7,194 nt of DNA from Phycisphaerae bacterium (GTDB lineage Bacteria > Planctomycetota > Phycisphaerae > WQYP01): positions 1 through 7,194 of the forward strand of contig JABEVA010000325.1 in NCBI GenBank assembly GCA_013044065.1, written 5' to 3'. Within the stretch, counting starts at the first letter, position 1. The number at the start of each line of letters is the position of its first letter. Shown here piece by piece: positions 1 through 3,719 of the stretch. The notes beneath the pieces were generated by a model. The model had not been told where the DNA came from and ran no database searches. It saw only the letters and a program-made list of their open reading frames with translations. The position numbers and the translations under genes are program-made.

Positions 1-1
1 A

Positions 2-310
2 CGGCCGTTAAACATCCCCGATAGAGAGTGGGATAAACTCCGGGCACAGAGGGCGCTGTGCGAGGAAGGTGAGCAGGTGAGTCCCGATTGGCCGCTGCCA
101 TTCCGATGCGTCGGGAGATGTGAAGTGGCGGATATTTTCATCAGGCCGGCGTCGTGCTGGTTAATCGGCGGTCGATACGGCAGTGTTGGTGATGCACTCA
201 AGCCGGTAGGGAGCGGTCAATCAATTATAACCCCTGCGGTTAAACCTCGTCACGTTAAAATTCACCGCGGAGGAAGCAGAGGTTCGCAGAGGTTGACGGG
301 CTACGGATAG
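2..310 (+). CDS. possible 3' end of a truncated gene (weak)
   Basis: One forward frame is open from the left edge to a TAG at 308-310, about 102 codons. The other two forward frames stop within the first 25 bases. The first part reads like ordinary protein (IPDREWDKLRAQRALCEEGE), and a GTG at 77 is the only obvious internal start. I recognise no family. The last third runs through the 63-bp repeat at 215-277 and the GCAGAGG-type tandem units, which look non-coding. If a gene is real here, its original stop has probably been lost or replaced by repeat-derived sequence. It may equally be a chance open frame in GC-rich DNA. Confidence 0.22.
   Translation, partial: RPLNIPDREWDKLRAQRALCEEGEQVSPDWPLPFRCVGRCEVADIFIRPASCWLIGGRYGSVGDALKPVGSGQSIITPAVKPRHVKIHRGGSRGSQRLTGYG
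215..277 (+). repeat. 63-bp direct repeat, copy 1
   Basis: This copy matches positions 379-441 at 60 of 63 bases by direct alignment. It begins GGTCAATCAATTATAACC and ends GCGGAGGAAGC. GTTAAA occurs twice inside it, about 15 bases apart. It is relatively AT-rich within GC-rich surroundings. Start-to-start distance to copy 2 is 164 bp. It looks like a dispersed intergenic repeat family rather than coding DNA. Confidence 0.85.
267..295 (+). repeat. imperfect tandem GCAGAGGTT units
   Basis: Three adjacent units of 9-10 bases are visible: GCGGAGGAA (267-275), GCAGAGGTTC (276-285) and GCAGAGGTTG (286-295). They overlap the 3' end of repeat copy 1. From general knowledge, CGCAGAGG-type degenerate tandem repeats are common in the intergenic DNA of several bacterial phyla. 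Their function is unknown. Confidence 0.7.
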
Positions 311-378
311 CGTGGCGCTGGTTAAGGTACCGCGGTAACCGTCGAGATCGCGACGTTGCAAGATGGCCGCAAGCGAAT

Positions 379-441
379 GGTCAATCAATTATAACCCCTG
401 CGGTTAAAACTCGTCGCGTTAAAATTCACTGCGGAGGAAGC
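379..441 (+). repeat. 63-bp direct repeat, copy 2
   Basis: Second copy of the repeat at 215-277, differing at three bases. Unlike copy 1 it keeps only the first GCGGAGGAA unit. It then runs into a short palindrome, GGAAGC-GAT-GCTTCC (436-450), which could form a small hairpin. Confidence 0.85.
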
Positions 442-502
442 GATGCTTCCATCGCCGAGGCCAGCGGCGGTTGGCGGGTGCTTGGGCTGCGGCGGCTCGT
501 GG

Positions 503-525
503 GCGCGGCTGCTTTTTCGCCGCGC
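503..525. terminator. GC-rich hairpin with T-rich tail, next to the rpsD promoter
   Basis: A perfect 7-bp all-GC stem, GCGCGGC (503-509) and GCCGCGC (519-525), encloses a 9-base loop. TTGATTTT follows it directly on the plus strand. This has the shape of a weak intrinsic terminator for transcription entering from the left. The same TTGATT also serves as the proposed -35 box of the rpsD promoter, so the hairpin may insulate rpsD. The T tract is interrupted, so terminator function is uncertain. Confidence 0.4.
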
Positions 526-553
526 TTGATTTTGCGGCGGTGCGGGTTATAGT
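526..553 (+). promoter_or_regulatory. sigma-70-type promoter of rpsD
   Basis: TTGATT (526-531) and TATAGT (548-553) match the -35 and -10 consensus at 4 and 5 of 6 positions with a 16-bp spacer. Transcription would begin near 560, giving a leader of about 167 bases before the rpsD ATG. It is the best consensus promoter I see in the 5' region and lies in the expected direction. Confidence 0.55.
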
Positions 554-559
554 GTTGGC

Positions 560-726
560 AGTTACATCCGCCGAGAAGGCCCGGAGAAAATGGTTTCCCC
601 GGGTACGTCGGCTTTGGAGCGGCCCAGCGCCGCAGACAAGTTCTTGCGCTTGCCAATCGGTTTTTGGGTTGGGCGGGCGGAGTTTTGTTTGTTGTAAGGT
701 GGTGGTCCGCGGAATCAGGAGTTTTC
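560..726 (+). promoter_or_regulatory. structured rpsD 5' leader, possible S4 autoregulatory site
   Basis: The inferred leader holds a two-part stem-loop: GCCGA 570-574 pairs with 608-612, and inside it CCCGG 580-584 pairs with 599-603. A second stem-loop follows, with AGCGC 626-630 pairing with 646-650. A ribosome binding site, CAGGAG (717-721 plus the preceding base), lies 5 bases before the ATG. S4 is known to repress its own mRNA by leader binding in Escherichia coli and Bacillus subtilis. Whether this leader binds S4 is inference, since no known S4 leader motif was matched. Confidence 0.35.
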
Positions 727-1323
727 ATGTCCCGTTATCTGGGTCCCAAGGTTCGTTTGTCGCGTCGTTTGGGCGTGGCCATTGCCGATCTTCCCAAGCA
801 CAACAAGAGTGAATTTATTGCCCCGGGTATGCATGGCTTTCGGACCAAGCGGCTATCGGAATATGGCATTCGGCTGCGCGAAAAGCAGCGTATGAAGGCC
901 CATTACAGCGTGCTGGAGAAACAATTTCGCCGGTATATGGCCATGGCCAAAAAAGCCAAGGGCAACACCGCAGTTACTTTGCAGCAGCTTTTGGAAACCC
1001 GGTTGGACAACGTGGTGCGGCGGTTGGGGGTGACGCGGTCGATCTGGGCGGCCCGACAGTTGGTGGCCCACGGGCAGGTGAAGGTGGATGGCAAGAAGGT
1101 GGACGTGGCAAGTTTCCAGGTGGTACCTGGAGCGGTGATCACCTTTCGCGAGAAGATACACAAGTTGCTTCGGGAGAACATGGAAAGCCTGGCCGGTCAT
1201 CAAACCCCGTCGTGGTTGGAATTTAATCCGGCCCAGTTGGAAGCCAGAATGGTGGGCCTGCCGCAGCCGGAACAAATTCCCTTTGAAATCAATCCCAGCC
1301 TGATCATTGAATTTTATCGTTGA
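727..1323 (+). CDS. rpsD: 30S ribosomal protein S4 (uS4)
   Basis: S4 is a primary 16S rRNA binding protein that nucleates assembly of the small-subunit body, contributes to decoding fidelity at the mRNA entry site, and in several bacteria represses its own synthesis. The 198-residue product has the expected length. The N-terminal region starts SRYLGPKVRLSRRLG and carries the GFRTKRLSEYGIRLREKQ segment (about 37-54). The S4 RNA-binding domain spans about 88-150, with TRLDNVVRRLG (91-101) and ARQLVAHGQVKVDGKKVD (109-126). The protein ends IIEFYR, as is typical. It contains no cysteine, so it is the zinc-independent form. The ATG at 727 is chosen for its CAGGAG ribosome binding site 5 bases upstream and for fit to family N-termini; an in-frame upstream start at 664 would add 21 atypical residues. 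It appears as a single gene rather than inside an rpsM-rpsK-rpsD-rpoA operon. Its last 20 bases overlap the convergent gene. Confidence 0.98.
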   Translation: MSRYLGPKVRLSRRLGVAIADLPKHNKSEFIAPGMHGFRTKRLSEYGIRLREKQRMKAHYSVLEKQFRRYMAMAKKAKGNTAVTLQQLLETRLDNVVRRLGVTRSIWAARQLVAHGQVKVDGKKVDVASFQVVPGAVITFREKIHKLLRENMESLAGHQTPSWLEFNPAQLEARMVGLPQPEQIPFEINPSLIIEFYR

Positions 1324-1867
1324 TCGCGGCCCGCTTGAGCCGATGGGCCTTGATGCGCAGGTAGATCAGATAAGTCAAAATCAAGACGTTGCCCACCAAG
1401 ATGCCGATGCGCACAACATCGGGCTTGCGGGTGATTTCGTAAATTTCCAGCGGCAGCAGCACGGCGGTATCAATGAGGACCAGGTACTCGGCCCAGACCT
1501 TTTCAAAGTATAATCCAAAGCCTTCAATGGCGAACATGACGGCGTAGAAAAATGTTCCGCCCGCAATCATTTCCATGGTCTGCGGAGTGATCAGGTGAAG
1601 ACGGTCGATGATGGGGTCGATGAAGCGGTTGTGCGGGTCGAGCCGGAGGTAGTTGACCCAATGGATCATGACGCGGGCCAAATTGGTTTTACGAAACACA
1701 ATGGCGGCCACGCCCGCGGCCACCATCACCGTGGCCTTGAACAACTTGAACAAGGCGATGGTAAGCAGGATGCGATTGCGGTGCTTCCCGGGGGCGCTTT
1801 TGCCAGGCCCGGCGGCCGGCGCACCCGGAGCCACTGTGGCGGCGGGATCTTTCGGGGCGTTGTTCAT
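1304..1867 (-). CDS. DUF2127 family integral membrane protein
   Basis: A 187-residue membrane protein of unknown function. After an Ala/Pro-rich, probably cytoplasmic N-terminus (1-30), four hydrophobic segments are visible at about 33-58, 99-121, 124-143 and 151-170. Features typical of DUF2127 are LRLDPHN (74-80), EGFGLYFEKVWAEYL (115-129), PLEIYEI (139-145) and a conserved-looking Asn160 in the last helix. A basic tail follows. No enzymatic residues are obvious and no substrate can be named. The ATG shares an ATGA with the stop of the upstream SGNH hydrolase gene, so translation is probably coupled and the two proteins may act together at the envelope. The 3' end overlaps rpsD by 20 bp in convergent orientation, with no terminator visible between them. 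Confidence 0.85.
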   Translation of the reverse strand: MNNAPKDPAATVAPGAPAAGPGKSAPGKHRNRILLTIALFKLFKATVMVAAGVAAIVFRKTNLARVMIHWVNYLRLDPHNRFIDPIIDRLHLITPQTMEMIAGGTFFYAVMFAIEGFGLYFEKVWAEYLVLIDTAVLLPLEIYEITRKPDVVRIGILVGNVLILTYLIYLRIKAHRLKRAAINDKIQ

Positions 1868-2544
1868 GCGTCGACTCCGGGCGATGTTGTCAAACCAGGC
1901 AAGGCCCCGATACCCGCGGCGATCCGGGCGGAAATAAGGTCTACACCCATGGGATTAGGGTGTACCCCGTCCGCGGCCACCCAGTGTTTGATGGGCGTTT
2001 GGGCGTCCATGTTTAATACGTGCTGCCGCACATCCACCAGCGGCAAACCCTGGCGGTGGGCCCATTGGGCGAATGTTTGCTGGTAGACGCTGCGCCAGTG
2101 GTGCCGCAGGGCAAAAATTTCCGGCAGCGCCCCAAAAAATAAGCGATTAGCGCGCTCATCGGGTACCGCGGCGATGGGGGCGATGGTCAGATAAAGCAGC
2201 ACGCGGGCCTGCGGGGCTAATTCCCGGCAGGTGGCAAGAATCTGATCCCAGATGTGGATAAAGTTTTTCAGCCCCGCCTCCTGGTCGTTGGAATTATTAA
2301 AAGCGCACGATTCCAGCACCAGAATATCCGGCAGCAGCAAGGGCAGCGGCTGCATGCGCTGGCGGCCATGCCAGTATTCATAGCGCAATCGATACAGCAC
2401 CAGTTCGGCGCGCGTGGCACCAACGCCGTAGTTGAAAAGCTGGGCATCCACCGGCGGTTGCAGCCGGGCCAGATGCTCGGCGAGTGCCCGCGGGGGGTGA
2501 TGCAGATATTCGGTCATGGAATCGCCATAGACGGCTATGCGCAT
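1864..2544 (-). CDS. SGNH/GDSL-type hydrolase
   Basis: A 226-residue protein of the SGNH hydrolase superfamily, whose members cleave ester or related acyl bonds in lipids, polysaccharide acetyl groups and similar substrates. Block I is GDSMTE with the nucleophile Ser9. Block II is NYGVGATR (38-45, Gly40 oxyanion candidate). The block III Asn appears as SCAFNNSND (79-87) rather than the usual GxND. Block V is DGVHPNPMG with Asp192 and His195, completing the Ser-Asp-His triad. There is no signal peptide or lipobox, since GDS comes at residue 7, so the enzyme is predicted to be cytoplasmic. The ATG at 2544 has a weak GAGG ribosome binding site 5 bases upstream. Its TGA overlaps the DUF2127 start (ATGA), so the two genes form a unit. 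The substrate cannot be inferred. Confidence 0.88.
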   Translation of the reverse strand: MRIAVYGDSMTEYLHHPPRALAEHLARLQPPVDAQLFNYGVGATRAELVLYRLRYEYWHGRQRMQPLPLLLPDILVLESCAFNNSNDQEAGLKNFIHIWDQILATCRELAPQARVLLYLTIAPIAAVPDERANRLFFGALPEIFALRHHWRSVYQQTFAQWAHRQGLPLVDVRQHVLNMDAQTPIKHWVAADGVHPNPMGVDLISARIAAGIGALPGLTTSPGVDA

Positions 2545-2804
2545 GGAGGCCTCGGTGTAAAAATCCGGTCAGGGTCTCTCTCGGGCCCATCCAAGCTAAG
2601 AATTGTAGCCAGGCCAAGACCATCCGGCCACCGGCGGAATATAAGCAGGTGGCACATCGCGGTTGTGGCCGCAACCCAGGCGATGAGCATTCAGCCATCA
2701 GCGGCCATGCCCGGGGCCTGGCACCTTAGTCCGCTGGGTGAAGCCGGACGCCCCCCTTGGGCAATTCCCCAGCCGGGTACCGTGGCCAAAACACCCAGAT
2801 CATG
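2545..2804. other. intergenic region upstream of the SGNH hydrolase gene
   Basis: I find no credible gene here; open frames on both strands are extensions or shadows of the hydrolase gene. On the minus strand TATATT (about 2638-2643) and TACAAT (about 2602-2607) could serve as -10 boxes for the hydrolase unit, but neither has a good -35 at the right distance. Short GC-rich inverted repeats are present, such as GGTTG/CAACC near 2662-2677. I recognise no riboswitch or tRNA. Confidence 0.4.
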
Positions 2805-2914
2805 CTAAGTAGGAACGAAGAATGATTACAACCCAACAAAGTGTTGTAAATCACTCAATAACCATGGGTTGAGTGCCGTCTTGATGGTTGCATCCATTTT
2901 GCGTTCCTACTTAG
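2805..2914. mobile_element. 110-bp MITE-like palindromic element with 13-bp terminal inverted repeats
   Basis: CTAAGTAGGAACG (2805-2817) and CGTTCCTACTTAG (2902-2914) are perfect inverted repeats. Similarity continues inward at 11 of 16 bases, giving an imperfect terminal repeat of about 29 bp. The centre holds a perfect 7-bp stem, CACTCAA (2852-2858) with TTGAGTG (2869-2875), around a CCATGG core. The left half holds GATTACAAC/GTTGTAAATC (2824-2832 and 2843-2852, one bulge). The element is AT-rich (the line 2821-2880 is 40% G+C) and too short to encode a transposase. TA occurs one base in from each end, compatible with a TA target duplication as in IS630/Tc1-mariner MITEs, but no longer duplication is visible. 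Alternatives are a structured RNA or a paired operator. Confidence 0.6.
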
Positions 2915-2917
2915 AAT
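2888..2917 (+). promoter_or_regulatory. candidate promoter for the small-protein/ART-like pair
   Basis: TTGCAT (2888-2893) and TAGAAT (2912-2917) are separated by 18 bp; the -10 matches consensus at 5 of 6 positions, the -35 at only 3. The -10 box straddles the right end of the palindromic element, so that element would supply most of the promoter. Initiation would fall near 2924, leaving a short leader before the AAGGAGG site. Confidence 0.35.
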
Positions 2918-2934
2918 TCTCTTGAATAATGGCT

Positions 2935-2941
2935 AAGGAGG
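2935..2941 (+). promoter_or_regulatory. strong Shine-Dalgarno site AAGGAGG
   Basis: AAGGAGG lies 8 bases before the ATG at 2950. It is the strongest ribosome binding site in the window. It fixes the start of the 50-residue gene and argues that this short frame is truly translated. Confidence 0.8.
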
Positions 2942-2949
2942 CTTTATTG

Positions 2950-3102
2950 ATGACGGTCAACGAAATTGTAAAAGAGCACGTGAAAGCATCAGATGCGTTG
3001 CGCAAGTCGCTGCGTGGCTCGCCGGCCAAAATTCGGAAACTACTGATCGAGGCGGGTGTACTCAACAAAAATGGGACCAGGCTGGCAAGGCATTGCCGCT
3101 GA
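2950..3102 (+). CDS. small 50-residue protein, putative antitoxin-like partner
   Basis: A short frame starting MTVNEIVKEHVKASDALRK and ending RLARHCR. An in-frame TTG directly before the ATG is an alternative start. The product is mostly helical in appearance, basic overall, and has no membrane segment or signal. Residues about 24-46 (SPAKIRKLLIEAGVLNKNG, then TRLA) resemble small bacterial proteins of the type 'S..KAR.FLI.AGI..K.GKL', which from memory often precede a larger gene in a two-gene unit; I cannot name a family with certainty. Its stop is followed after 3 bases by the ATG of the ART-like gene. Size, order and the strong ribosome binding site fit an antitoxin or immunity protein made in excess, but this role is inferred from context only. 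Confidence 0.7.
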   Translation: MTVNEIVKEHVKASDALRKSLRGSPAKIRKLLIEAGVLNKNGTRLARHCR

Positions 3103-3105
3103 AAT

Positions 3106-3699
3106 ATGGATTCCAAGCAACCGGCATTTGTTTTGGGGTTTCACGGCTGTGACCGATCCGTGGCGGAAGATATTCTATCTGGTCTGTGCGGACATCTAAG
3201 TTCCAGCCAGAATGAATACGACTGGCTAGGTCATGGAATCTATTTCTGGGAAAATAGCCCGACTCGCGCGCTGGCGTATGCCCAGCAACAGATTTCACGC
3301 AAAAGAAGGAAAAATAAGATCAAGGATCCGGCGGCCATTGGAGCGATTCTGGATCTGGGCTACTGTTTGAATTTGCTCGATTCACAATATGTCCCGGTGA
3401 TTCAGGCGGGGTACCAAGCCCTGCGCGACTGGACGACCGAGCTGGGCAAGCCCATGCCACTGAACCAACCGGTGGCCGACGGCGGCGCGACTCTGCTACG
3501 GGAGTTGGATTGCGCGGTCATCGATATGGTCCACGCCACGCGGGTTCGATGTGGGCTTCCGTGTTTCGATTCCGTTCGTGCGGCCTTTGTTGAGGGTAAG
3601 CCCGTCTATGACACCGCGGAATTTTACGATAAAACTCACATTCAGATATGTGTGCGTGATCCATCAAAAATCACGGGCTATTTTCGTATTATTCCGTAG
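3106..3699 (+). CDS. putative ADP-ribosyltransferase-fold (DUF3990-like) protein, candidate toxin
   Basis: A 197-residue soluble protein with no signal peptide or membrane segment. Near the N-terminus, VLGFHGCDRSVAEDIL (9-24) places His13 as in the HGT/HGS motif of PARP/diphtheria-toxin-like ADP-ribosyltransferases. YDWLGHGIYFWENSPTRALAYA (38-59) contains the GxGIYF motif with Tyr46 and the following Ala-rich helix typical of that fold and of DUF3990. GAILDLGYCLNLLD (79-92) also resembles DUF3990 proteins. The third catalytic position is unclear: Glu172 or Gln180 in the conserved-looking KTHIQICVRDP segment (176-186) are candidates. This C-terminal segment recalls a widespread family of uncharacterised proteins. 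The gene follows the 50-residue gene after 3 bases, so the two are likely co-transcribed. Sampled lines are 48-55% G+C, below the neighbours, which suggests transfer. Activity, NAD use and target are unproven. Confidence 0.75.
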   Translation: MDSKQPAFVLGFHGCDRSVAEDILSGLCGHLSSSQNEYDWLGHGIYFWENSPTRALAYAQQQISRKRRKNKIKDPAAIGAILDLGYCLNLLDSQYVPVIQAGYQALRDWTTELGKPMPLNQPVADGGATLLRELDCAVIDMVHATRVRCGLPCFDSVRAAFVEGKPVYDTAEFYDKTHIQICVRDPSKITGYFRIIP

Positions 3700-3719
3700 C
3701 CATAGCTCGTCGCCAGCAC

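Noticed and set aside
215..441. CRISPR array
   Set aside because: Only two repeat copies, 63 bp long, with about 101 bp between them; neither repeat length nor spacing fits a CRISPR.
664..726. Upstream in-frame start that would lengthen S4 by 21 residues
   Set aside because: The added residues are unlike S4 N-termini, and the ATG at 727 has a well-placed CAGGAG site and matches the family start.
853..1275. 140-codon minus-strand open frame inside rpsD
   Set aside because: It lies fully antisense to a certain ribosomal protein gene, has no recognisable motif, and is low-complexity rich in His/Gln/Pro as expected of a shadow frame.
1595..2086. 163-codon plus-strand open frame across the DUF2127/SGNH junction
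   Set aside because: Antisense to two genes with recognisable family features, and no motif of its own.
2545..2804. Riboswitch or tRNA in the gap upstream of the SGNH hydrolase gene
   Set aside because: I saw GC-rich short stems but no cloverleaf, no TpsiC-like motif and no known riboswitch core on either strand.
2254..2808. 184-codon plus-strand open frame across the SGNH gene and its upstream region
   Set aside because: Its first half is antisense to the SGNH hydrolase, which has clear catalytic motifs, and its remainder shows no domain or good ribosome binding site.
2907..3298. Minus-strand open frames opposite the small gene and the ART-like gene
   Set aside because: They lack ribosome binding sites and motifs, while the plus strand has AAGGAGG and conserved-looking HG and GIYF motifs.
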